Assembly: GCA_948144175.1 (NCBI GenBank)
Contig: CANXME010000416.1
Coordinates: 37,680-101,679 of the forward strand
From: Closterium sp. NIES-65
Lineage: Eukaryota; Streptophyta; Zygnematophyceae; Desmidiales; Closteriaceae
Length of the DNA: 64,000 bases
Reading direction: 5' to 3'
This document shows positions 47,228 to 57,917 of this stretch, piece after piece; the first letter of the stretch is position 1, and every line of letters begins with the position of its first letter. The position numbers and the translations under genes are program-made. The notes below the pieces were generated by a model, which had not been told where the DNA came from, did not search any database, and was given only the letters and a program-made list of their open reading frames with translations.

Positions 47228-48630
47228 GAACTTTGAACTTCTGAAAGAGAATGTGTACACGTACTGTAGTGGTTGGCTCTGTGGCTGTCTCCGGTATGGT
47301 TGTTGGGGGGGCTGTACGATATGTATGAGCGCATGGTTTGAATTTCTTTTGGTTCGGTTGATTTATTTTGATTTGGGAAGGGACACGACGTCTTGACTCA
47401 GGTCATTACCCATGCATTTCTTGGATAACTCTGACCGGGCGGGCAGAACAATCTGCAAGCCGAATCAGGGGATTTCATTTGCGGTGTCTCTCTCCCCCTT
47501 TTCTTCCTGTTGATTTGAATCTTACTGTGCTTTGGAAATGCGTCTAACATGAAGGCTACGTTCCACTTTCTGCCTTTGCGTGCGTTCCTCTTTCTTCGTA
47601 GGAAATAAAAAATGCGATTCATTGCTCCATCAAATACCAGAGAATAGAACAATGCGTAACGCAAGACCAGGCACAATGAAGGGTAAGACAAGTCGAGATG
47701 AAAAGGTTGTTTGAACAACTATGTCAACAAGAATCAGAAAGACCATCATTCTCAACTCAGACCTAGCAGTACAGTACTTGAAAATTGAGGTAACTGTACA
47801 CACTGGAGCCAGGTGAAGGGCAAACTTGTTTTCCTTACGTTGCATACTACATCAGCAGATGTAGTGAACTTATTGAGAATGTAATGACAGTTCCCGCTGG
47901 TGTAGTTATAAGGTCAGGTCCAAGTTATGCTAGTACAGTACCGAGTCAATGTTAGGACGATCACCACAGCCGCGCTCACGGGTCTTTCTTGTCCCTTGTT
48001 GTGACATTTTCTGGCGGCGCAGAACTTTCCACCCCGAACACTTGGGGAGATGCGTGAACAGACTGGCAATGTAACTGTAATTTTTCGGGCAGCCACTGCC
48101 GCCTTGAAGGGCGAATTGGCGCCCTTTTTTTCTCCAGTGCGAGCGGAAGAATTGGTTATGACCAACCACCAAGGTCAGTGTCTGCCCGACATTCTCGTGG
48201 AGCTTGTTCATTTGCATTGGCATTCCGCTCCGCACAAACAAAGCTGCGACCATGTACGTAGCTCAGAGATCGCTCGTGTTCTGTGCGGTTCATTCAGGTT
48301 CACAAACTCCGTGATGGCCCAACAACTCAGTGAAATCCCAGAAACAGCAGCAACGCCTCGTTTACCTACCTCATCCCTCTGCACCGCAATTCACCGCAAG
48401 CTTCCAAATCCCGATTCCCGAACTCCATGTTCTCCCCGTCTTGTCCTCCCACCGACCAAGCTCCAACAATCCTACCTTCTCCCCTCAAGGAACATGTGTA
48501 CATATTTTGTGCCCCCTTTACTCAACATCATAGCCCGCAATAATCCCCTTTCTGTTTCCGCTCACGGACTAGCATCCGCCTGAACAATTCCCCTTCGAGC
48601 CCAGTACCGTCCATCCCAGCTGTCACAATC
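47228..48630. other. Region between genes A and B
   Basis: Contains the 3' flank of A and, from about 48000, sequence related to the upstream region of A (shared GTCTGCCCGACATT block at 48180-48193). No other gene recognised. Confidence 0.6.
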
Positions 48631-50936
48631 ATGGCGCGCGCAACCAATCATCTGCGGCTCCTCCTTGCCGCACTCGTCCTCCTCGTTGGTACGTGCTTCC
48701 ACTCATCTCGTGCGATCGGTACGTGATTCTGGGGACCGCCCGTGCTGTTCTACTTATCGATGTGCTCTCCCTCTCGAGGCGCCATCGCGTCCTACTCCTT
48801 CTCACGCTTTGAAACTCCGCCTTACCCTTTTACTATACTCAGTCCTACCAGCTTTCGAAGTCAGTCCTACCGCGCTCAAACGCGGCATGTACCACTGCTT
48901 CCGTCTGCTCCGCTTTCTCTCCACATTCCTCCACACACCGTACTACGGCGAATGTCTAACGCACGTCGCATCTACTCGCAAGGCTCCTTCTCCCTCCCCA
49001 AATCGTCCCATTCCCTCACGTTTCTCAATCCGACTCGCGCCCATACCATGTTACTCTCCGCTGGTTTCTGAGAATTTTCAAAATCCAGCTTCTCGCTCCC
49101 CAGATAGTCCCTTTCCTCACGTTCCTCAGTTCGCCTAGCGCTCATGTTTTCCTCTTTTCTCACCCGCGACCTTCTCCTCCTCCCCCCCTTCACTCCTCCG
49201 GCGACGCCCTACCCCTCCCCCTTCCGCAATCTCCGATGTGCGCCCCGTGCCCGCGGCCGCCGATGTCCGCCTCTCCGGCGACGATGATCAACGGTCACCG
49301 CCATTCGCCCGCTCGCTCCTTCTCAGGCAGCGCCGAGGCGCAGGTAGGGCTGCGAGAAACATTCGCCAAGTTCGAGAAACCACGTTCGCATATTCATAGA
49401 AGCACTTCCGTCTCTCCCCACCCCCATCTCCTCATCTCCCGCACCCTTCCCCTCCTCCCCTTCCTCTCGTAAGTGAGACATGCTCGTTCTGCTTCCCTTC
49501 TCTCCCTCACACCCCTCCTGTTCCCTCCGAGGGAGTCCCTCCTCCCTCCCTCCCGTTCTTGCTCCTTCCCCTCCGTCCTCGCTATCACGCTCATCTCCCT
49601 CCCCCCCTCCTCTCTCTCCCTTTCCTCTCCCCGCGTGCAGGAATTGGTGTTCGTGGGGAGCAACAACGGCACGTGGCTGTCCCCGTGCTGCTACCTTAGG
49701 AGTTGACTCAAGAACTCCCCCGAACTTATGTGCGGCTCTGCCCCCGCCCCTCTATTCCTCTCCCCTTGTGCAGAAAGTGGTGTATGTGGGGGGCAATAAC
49801 GGCCGGTGGCTGTCACCATGGGGCTTTGCGGTGAAGGACTGGAAGGCGCCCAAGGTGCTGCCTGGCGACCTGCTAGGTACGTCCGTGTCCGAGTTGGGTG
49901 CTGCTGCTGCTGCTGCCAGCTTGGTACTACCGCCCAAGTGCAGCAATTGACAATGGTGTGTTTTCGAGTGGGCGGGGAGCGGTAACGCTGTCAGGAAGGA
50001 ATTTTGATTGCAAGATTTACAACCCAGGTCTGATCTTGGACACCGGGCCTGATCTGGCACACCGGGCCTGATCTGGCACAGCCGGGCCTGATCTGGCACC
50101 ACCGGGCCTGATCTGGCACACCGGGCCTGATCTGGCACACCGGGCCTGATCTGGCACACCGGGCCTGATCTGGCACACCGGGCCTGATCTGGCACACCGG
50201 GCCCTGATCTGGCACACCGGGCCTGATCTGGCACACCGGGCCTGATCTGGCACACAGTGAAAACACCGGGCCTGATCTGGCAACACCGGGCCTGATCTGG
50301 CACACCGGGCCCTGATCTGGCACACCGGGCCTGATCTGGACACACCGGGGCCTGATCTGGCACACCGGCCTGACCTCTGCCCCACCTCCTCGGGCTGCTC
50401 TAGCACACCGGGCCTGATCTGGAAGCACAGCACACCACAACCACCAACTCTGGTCTTTGAGTTTTTAGGGTTAAGTAATGAATTGTGGCTCAAGGGCTGA
50501 GGCTCACCAGCTGGCGCAGGGCAGAGTGCAGAGCAGGTAGTGCAGAGTGAATCACATCTACAAGGTGGCGCCAGGGCACTACGGCATGTTCGGCAAGATG
50601 ACAGACAGAGCTCTCGAGTGTAGATATTGATCCCAGAATGACAGCTACCGTCTCCTGCCCTTGATATCTCCCTCCCTCCGCTCTCCGTTACCTGTAGTGT
50701 TTCCAATGGGTGGGCGAGGTACACTCGGTGCACAAGGTTGACGTGGCGGATTACACTGCATGCACGTTCCTCAACGCGAAGCAGCTCGCACGCAGCCGCA
50801 ACTACGGAAAGTACATCTACAAGGTGGTGCCAAAGATTACGGCAATACCATTTATTTCAGCAGCAAAGCCAACAGTGACTGTAGCGACGGGATCAGGCGT
50901 CATTTGTTGTTGGATCGTAACATTTTTGTTTGAATA
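48631..50936 (+). pseudogene. Phytocyanin-like gene B, decayed
   Basis: Same exon plan as gene A: 48631-48688 (signal peptide LRLLLAALVLLV), 49327-49343 (17-nt microexon), 49774-49876 (KVVYVGGNNGRWLSPWGF ... VLPGD) and a terminal exon from 50698. Exons 1-3 join in frame. The terminal exon carries one extra base right after the acceptor (FPM in place of FQW) and a second frameshift near 50835, before the YFSSKAN-like end. It would not give a full phytocyanin domain. A truncated copy of exon 3 at 49641-49700 ends in an imperfect palindrome (GGAGTT ... AACTCC). A fragment of exon 4 lies near 50550-50610. Confidence 0.75.
50034..50425. repeat. 19-bp tandem array (CACCGGGCCTGATCTGGCA)
   Basis: About 18 units with small indels, in the last intron of gene B. 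No similar block seen in gene A. Confidence 0.95.
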
Positions 50937-51879
50937 ATGTGTACAGTCACCGTAGAGGTTGTATCATTAAGTGTACTTGCCAGCAGTGAGCTGTATTATA
51001 AGGGAAGCTGTACCATATGAATGAGCACGTGAGTTTGTTGGGAGAATGTATGCCGTATATGAACCACCATCTCATAACCCTAGACCGCCATCCAGACCTA
51101 ATATGGATGTAGGACATAGCTGTCCTGATGTAGGATTTAATTCTGGAGTTGACAGACATGTTGGAAACAAGTAACTTAAGCGCCTCTGTCGTGTCGAAAC
51201 ACCAAGTCAGAAGCGAAGCGAAACATATCGAAACATTGGCGAGTCAACCCTCGGAGGTTGAACCAGTTGCTGGATGTTACGCGAAAGTCAAAGGTCAGCG
51301 ACCTTTGACCTGACAAGTACAGCGCGACAGCAAGGACAAACTGTCATAATAGTAGCCTTACGGTCATTGGGCTGAGAAAAAGCCCTTAGCATCTTTGTAG
51401 GGGTGAACTCTGAGTAGGACTGATGTAGTAGTAGCGGAAGCGTTTAATGAAGAGTTGTGAACCACCTTGCGCTAGTACAGGCCCTCAGATTGGTTTGAGG
51501 GTATGCTGATGGATCAGCGTGCCCCTGCCAACCAGGTGTCCAAATCAGCGGTGGTGGTTTTCTTTATACTGATACTGTCAGTGTAATTTTTTGTCCTAAA
51601 CTGAACCTGCAGTGTAAAAAAAACCAAAAAGCAGAGCTGATGCAACAGTGCATGGATGCGCCCAAAGTTACCATTGTGACAAACAGCAGCACCAATACCG
51701 CATGCTGGCTGAATCTACCACTAACAAACTAGCTCATGTCATGTCTTCATCAGAAGAAACGCTCGCATCATCACCACTGCTACTGGCATCGTCAACACTC
51801 TCACTACCATCGCCTGCAGAACCACACATGCCCTCGTTTAGGTCCTCCTCCTCCAACCACCCCGGCAGCCACTCCCCTT
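50937..51879. other. Flank between gene B and the hAT gene
   Basis: No gene recognised. Holds the left 63-bp inverted repeat (51276-51338). Confidence 0.6.
51276..51338. repeat. Left 63-bp terminal inverted repeat
   Basis: Starts GTTACGCGAAAGTC. Identical over 63 bp to the reverse complement of 57515-57577. It contains an internal inverted pair CAAAGGTC/GACCTTTG. Confidence 0.9.
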
Positions 51880-54840
51880 AACAAACTTGGCCTTGGCTCG
51901 CTCCTTCTCTGGCGCAGCTTGCTCCTTGCACTTGCTGGGGCGCCTTTTTCCTGGTGCTCCGCCAGATGTCCAGCACCTTATCCCACTCCATGTCGTAGTT
52001 GAGCAGACTCATTGCCAGCAAATCTCCCAGCTTGGCGTTGCAGAGACTCGTTCGGCGCCACGACTTGATCACATTCTGGCCGGAGAAAATCCACGCTCGC
52101 ACTCGACTGTGCTGAGAGGCAGAACAGCGACCGCAACCCATAGACGGACTAAGTTGGGGTAGCTGGTCTGCCAGTCGTTGGTCTGCAAGATGGCCTTCAA
52201 ACCTGTGTGAAAGGGCTGCTCTTCCTTGGGGGCAGTGGAGAGCACCGGCAGGAACGTGCGCAGCTCCGCTCGTGCCGCACGCTTCTGGACACCTGCGAAA
52301 CGGGTTTGAGCACAACCAGGGTAGAAAGTCAAGCGCACAAACATGGGAATAACGCAACCGCGGAAACGGCAATGCATACACGCAGGTCAGTGGGGATCTA
52401 TTTCTCGCTCACCAGGCAAGATCGTGTCCCGGTTCTAGGCCTGAAACAGATGGACGAGGCCATGCAGGTGCTCCTTGCACTCTGCGTCTCTTGCCTCGAC
52501 GCCCCTCGGCCACGAGCAGGGCATGAAGAGCTTCGCCCCGTTCAAGCGCGTCAGGTCTCCCAAGCGCAGCTCGAGGGTGTACACTAGCTCGCGGGCGAAT
52601 GAGGCGGCAGCAGGTGTAGCAGCCTTGCACGTCCCCGCTGCTGGTGGTGTATTCCCTTGACTGCCTCCTCGTGCAGCTGGAACTTGTGTACACGGGGCTG
52701 ACCCTCCTTGTCCACCCCTTCCACAGTCACTTCACACGGCAGTCGGGCGAGGTGTGCCGCGCGGGGAAGCAGACAGCAGCTCACTGGTCCCCACCGCCAA
52801 ACTGCTGGCCACAGTTCAGGTACCTCTGCTCCATGTAGATGATGGTCCGCCTCACCTGGGAGTGCAGTGCAGTGAGGTCGACCTGTTGGTGGGGGGAAAA
52901 TTTGGTACACCGAAACAAAAGATAAGTACCTGGGAGAAGAAGAGAACTGCAAAACAGAACTCAACAACTCACCTGTCGCTTCTGGAATAGCAGGTTGAGG
53001 CGCGTTGAGTGCCGTGTGCACATCTGCCAAGAAGAACAAGAAGTAATGAAACTTGAACGACGTTACTAAGTGGTACATCGTCTTGTCCGACTCCTCGAGC
53101 ATAACGATGACAGCAGGCAGAACGCGTACGAATCGTGCGATTGCATCGCCGCGACTCAACCAGCGGACGCTGTGGATCCCCTGGACCTCGAGGTTGGTAT
53201 GCGTGAACACTTCCTGCAGCTCCTTGAACTTGCGGTTGGAGTTGCTGGATCTGCCGAGATCTTCTGCCACTGCGCGGATAACTGCGTCGATTATGCCAAG
53301 CTCGGGTAGTGCCTTAGCCGCCTCCTTTGCAGCAAGCGATTCCCTGCCACGAGTAGAAATGCACGGGTGCGGGTGTTAGAATTCGCACTGCGACATACCA
53401 CGTTGCACATCTCATACCGCAACACCACCACCACAGCAACAGTTTACCTGTGTGCGATGCAGTGAGAAGCCACCACGTGCAGGACCTCCAGTCGAAGACG
53501 CCCAACGAGGCCCGTGTCGTTGCCTATCATCACAGGTGCCCCATCGGTGCTGATACTCGCCACCTTCTCCACCGGCAGGCTAATACTGTCAAGGAATCCC
53601 GTGATCTTAGCATAAAGAGATGCTACATCACACTTCTCGACGGAGAGGTTAGTAAGAAACTCTATGGTGACGGCATGCTCACGCAGAAAGGTTACAAACA
53701 CAATCATGTGCTTCCCTTTGACGCGGTCCGTACTCTCGTCGCAGCTCAGACCAATGAATGGACTCGAATAAATGAATTCTCTCTGGCGCGCACGAAGGTA
53801 TGTCGCTATTGCGGCGGTGATCTCTTCAAATCCGTACCTGCACGGGCATCAACGCGTGTGGTTAGTGATAGCTTCACGTATATCACATCCCCCGACGATA
53901 TGTACTAGAGCAGTGTCACTTACGTCGTATAGTAGGCACCATAACTGCTCTTTGGGAAGCCAGGTGTGCCACGCTGCGCTAGATGTTGGACGAGGTCGAC
54001 GTACATCTCGATCGGGGCGTCGGACTTAGCGATGAAGAGTGCCGTCTCAAATAGCGCGAGCAGGCGCTCCTTCTCGACGTCTTTCACCTTCTTGTTGTCG
54101 TCAATCCGGCGGTTAGCTTTGAGCGCCGCCTCGGCTGTCCTCTGTCTGCGCAGAGCGCGGCGGTGCTTCCTTGTGCGTTGATGCTTCCGCATTGCCTGGG
54201 TCTGCACATCGGTCGCCCCTTCTCCTTTGGCGCCGAAGTTCGTGCCACACCGCCATGCACAATGCAGACCGAGCACTTGATTGACGGGAATCCTGCACTC
54301 GTCTGACACAGAACAAGCCACGGAGAGTCGTCAGACCACTATTTGTTGAACATAAATAAGGCATCCTGGTATTTCTCCTCGGCTATGTCGGGCAGTTCTG
54401 TTTCGGAGGTAACCTCAACCGCTTTCCCCTTCTGTTTACGCTGTCGGGCCTCCGGGGAGGATTTCCCCACACCAGACGTTGGCGTAGCTTGACTGGCACC
54501 CCAGTTGATCTTTGTTTGTCGGTACGTCACTTTGATACCCCTTTTGAGACGAGGTCCGACGCGAGTAGTTCCGGCAGCGACAGGATGACGGTTCCTTGTG
54601 GGTTCGGGAGCGGCAGGAGTTGATGCGGCAGCGTCAGGAGTTGATGCGGCAGCGTCAGGAGTTGATGCGGCAGCGTCAGGAGTTGATGCGGCAGCGGCAG
54701 GAGTTGATGCGGCAGCGACACGAGGTAATGCGGCAGCGCCAGCATGCGTCGAACACTCGCCCTGCGTCCAGATGGTAGGTGCCTCGGGGCCCGAGGAAGG
54801 GAAAACAACGGTAGGAGCTGATGGCGAGACTAACACGTGA
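51880..54840 (-). CDS. hAT-superfamily transposase-like gene (partly decayed)
   Basis: Minus-strand, multi-exon. The N-terminal part has PDAAAST repeats, then a basic zinc-finger-like region (LHCAWRCGTNF ... MRKHQRTRKHRR). The catalytic region follows: GLSCDESTDRVKGKH and ASISTDGAPVMIGNDTG ... VASHCIAHR, then QGIHSVRWLSRGDAI. The C-terminal dimerisation domain is LRLWVAVAVLPLSTVECERGF. Splice sites are visible (donors near 53924 and 53448, acceptors near 53836 and 53346). Known role: cut-and-paste transposition of hAT elements. The frame shifts after ERGFSPARM (about 52070) and again near the N-terminal join at 54340, so it is probably no longer active, or exons remain to be found. It is centred inside the 63-bp inverted repeats. 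Confidence 0.75.
54605..54722. repeat. 21-bp coding repeat in the hAT gene
   Basis: Five units of GTTGATGCGGCAGCGTCAGG plus A, coding STPDAAA on the minus strand. Confidence 0.9.
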
Positions 54841-55367
54841 GCAGTTGAAGCTCATCGTAAGAAGTCTAGGCCAGTAAGGGCGGCTGGCTTCGTGGCTGGG
54901 ACGGATTCAGGGTTGTCACCTGCGGGCGTTGGATCCGCCATGGCTGCTCAGCTGTGCTGAGCGTGCCGAGCTTGAGAGGGAAGCTACTGCCAGGTTGAGC
55001 TTGAACGTCACTTCCTGCAGGGGTTCACGACGAGTGCAGGAACAGAATGAGGGAGCAGATGGGGGTAACCCCTCTCCCGAGCCGCCATGGCGAGGGATCG
55101 TGGTCCTGGGTTTCCGTCTTTCCAAGCAAGATGACAACACCCCCACCCACCCCACTGCCATATTTTATGGCGTGTTGGTGTGGACCGTGCCAGCAGCGGT
55201 GTGCTGTCTGTGTTCTCATTGGGCAGTTGTTCAACTAGGTTCATCGTACTCTGGTGTGATGGCTTCCAGCGAGGCAAAACGGTTCGGCGCGCACATGCTG
55301 TAAGTACAGCGCATGTGAAAAGATTCCAAGTGTGTGGGTGGGGTGGGGTTTTGTGGGAAGGTACAGT
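54841..55367. other. Upstream of the hAT gene
   Basis: No gene recognised. Putative 5' region of the minus-strand hAT gene. Confidence 0.5.
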
Positions 55368-56829
55368 TGTGAAAGTTTAAAGAGAGAAAGAGAGGGCTGC
55401 ACTAGCAAGAATGGGGATACAAATAGGAAACCCTAGAAGGGTTGTACTCGCTATAGAGCACCCCACTACAGGCTAGAGCATAAGATAACATTCTGACACA
55501 CCCCCATAGCCAAAGTGGGGTGTAATCAGCAGAGCAAGCAAAGCAGTACAAGCTCAGGGTGGATCACAATGTCACCACACATTCTGAGCACAAGTTCAAG
55601 AAGCAATAGTTTCAAGTTCACAATTATGAGCAAAGCTAGTGGTAGTCACAACGGGCAAGTGAGGAGGAGGAGAGAGAGTGAGAGGAGAGGAGATAGGAGG
55701 CGACGGATGAAGCTGCAGACACACGGGCAACAGGAGGCACACTGGCACAGCGGCTACCGGAACAACGCTCCGGAATACTGGAGTAACTGGCCCCACGGCT
55801 AAAGTAGCGGCAGACGAGCAACGGACCCACGGGCGGCTAGCACAGCTGGCTATGACTGGGCTACCGGACGAAGTCCCCAGAATACAGGTGCTGCTGGCGA
55901 CACGACGGCAACCTCCATTCAGCTTCCCCAAACTATCCCACACTCTCGGCACACGCCCACTGCTCAAACCATAGCTCCACTCCCACGCACCCCCCTTAAA
56001 CCCTAAACCCCAGTCTCCCACTCATCCACCCCCCTCAGCGACAGCTGCAGCAGTGGGAGACGAAGGAGGAGGAGGAGCAAAGGGAGGAATGCACAACTGC
56101 CACCCCCATACTCGCCACCCCCCAGGTGCGCCCCCCTCAGGTTGCCTCGACAGGCGACGGGAAAAGGAGGGGGGGGGGGGGGGGGGGGCGGTGCACATGC
56201 CGTAGGTAGGGCGACGGGGCCGGGGCCGGGGCGCTGGTAGGGCGACGGGGCTAGGGCCGGGGCTGCAGGTATGGCGACGGGACCGGGGTCGCAGGTGACG
56301 CGACGGGGCCGGGGTCGCAGGCAGGGCGATGGGGCCGGGGCCGTAGGTAGGGCGACGGGGTGCGACGCGCGGGTCCCCGTCGCCCGTCGCAGCGCCTCCC
56401 GGGGGGGGCGCGCCGAGTGACGAGGCAAAAAACCCGTCGCGCGCCTTGGGGGCGCATGGTGGGCAGAAAACCGCCGCGCGCCTCGGGGCGCACGGCGGGC
56501 AGAAAACCGCCGCGCGCCTCGGGGCGCACGGCGGGCAGAGAACCGCCGCGCGCCTCGGGGTGCACGGCGGGAAGAAAAACTGCCGCACGCCACGGGGCGT
56601 GCAGCACATAGAGTAGCAGTAGTAGTTGCAGCGGAAGCAACGAGGTGGTGAGCCCACCCACAGGATCGATCCAAGGGGATCGACCTGCTCTGATAGCATG
56701 TGAAAGTTTAAAAAGAGAAAGAGAGGGCTGCACTAGCAAGAATGGGGATACAAATAGGAAACCCTAGAAGGGTTGTACTCGCTATAGAGCACCCCACTAC
56801 AGGCTAGAGCATAAGATAACATTCTGACA
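55368..56829 (-). mobile_element. Non-autonomous copia-like LTR element, second copy
   Basis: 131-bp LTRs at 55368-55498 and 56699-56829, target-site duplication ACAGT on both sides, minus orientation. PBS TGCTATCAGAGC lies next to the right LTR and the CACACCCCCATAG polypurine tract next to the left. Same family as 37777-39314: LTRs are similar (CTCTATAGCGAGTACAACCC shared), interior GC-rich units around GGCGGTTTTCTGCCC, no pol. Confidence 0.93.
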
Positions 56830-57084
56830 ACAGTCTGTAAACGCGTCGCCCCCCCCCCCCCCCGCCCGGGCGGTCAAGTCCGTTTCAGTGTGACTCGCTG
56901 AAGTATACTGATTCGTCAGTGTTACTTGTTCTGAAACACGCAAATTGGTCAGTGTGGCAAAATTGCAAATACTGAAATTACAGTGCAAAAATGAGGCATA
57001 TACTGATTTTTCAGGGAAAACGGAAATCAGAGCTACAAATTCAGCGTAATCAACGTGTTTTACGCCGATATCTGAGGGCCTGCG

Positions 57085-57348
57085 TGTCAGAATCCCAACC
57101 ACTAGACCATTGGGATAAAAGGGCTTGTTAAGTAGCGGGTTAGTGCGCCCATAACCCCCCAGGCCAACGTGCCTGTAACCCTTCCCTAGGATCAATCGGG
57201 GATCTCCAGTGGACCTCTGACACCCCCCCGCACTGAGATGCCCGAGGTGCACACACTGGGATTCGAACCCGAGACCTTCGCTCTGATACCATGTCAGAAT
57301 CTTAACAAGCTCTTTTATCCCAATGTTCTAGTGGTTGGGATTCTGACA
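57085..57348. mobile_element. 264-bp inverted-repeat element with tRNA-like boxes
   Basis: Ends TGTCAGAATC and GATTCTGACA, about 47-bp inverted arms, 5-bp duplication CTGCG at 57080-57084 and 57349-57353. The interior minus strand holds TGGTATCAGAGC (PBS-like) and GGTTCGAATCCC (Pol III B-box-like). The arm contains TCTAGTGGTTGGGATTC, like a tRNA D-arm. It could be a rearranged TRIM or a SINE-like foldback element. Confidence 0.75.
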
Positions 57349-57514
57349 CTGCGCTAGTATGTGAGGGCAAAGTAAGTTGATTAAAGCAAAGAGATACAAG
57401 ATTATATAAGAGTACAAGGAATATGAGGAGATACACTTGTAACTACTTTACTGTTGCTGTTGCGGTTCGATACAGTGACGACTCGGGCAACTGCTCTGTA
57501 GCGAGTCAGTTGTG

Positions 57515-57577
57515 TGTCCTTGCTGTCGCGCTGTACTTGTCAGGTCAAAGGTCGCTGACCTTTGACTTTCGCGTAAC
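57515..57577. repeat. Right 63-bp terminal inverted repeat
   Basis: Exact reverse complement of 51276-51338. Its outer end is only 3 bp from the copia LTR at 57581. Confidence 0.9.
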
Positions 57578-57580
57578 CTC

Positions 57581-57712
57581 TGTGAGAATAAGCGAACAGG
57601 AATTGATGAACTAGAAGTGAAATGAGTACAAGTGGTAAACCCTAGAATTGTGTACCCCCTATAGGCTAACCCACTGTAGCCTACACAAGCATAACATATA
57701 TAATGTTTGACA
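57581..57712 (-). repeat. 3' LTR of the copia element
   Basis: 132 bp. Shares the terminal TGTCA and the GTAGGCTA...TAGGGTTT middle with the other small LTRs in this window. Confidence 0.88.
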
Positions 57713-57917
57713 CACCCCCATAGGCAAAGTGGGGGAGAACAAGGGGTCACAAGACCAGTCAAGCAAAGCAAAGCAAGCTCAGGGTGGATCACAAAGTCAC
57801 CACACAGTCCGAGCACAAGAGCAGGGCCACAGGCCAGTTCACATGCAGGAGTACAGACAATATATAAAACTAGACAAGCAAGAGCAGGTATATATATATG
57901 TCACAGTACAAGTAAAG

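Noticed and set aside
57230-57286. Possible tRNA gene (T-arm-like GGTTCGAATCC and CTCTGATACCA)
   Set aside because: No acceptor, D or anticodon arms can be folded; better explained as PBS and box-like motifs of the small element.
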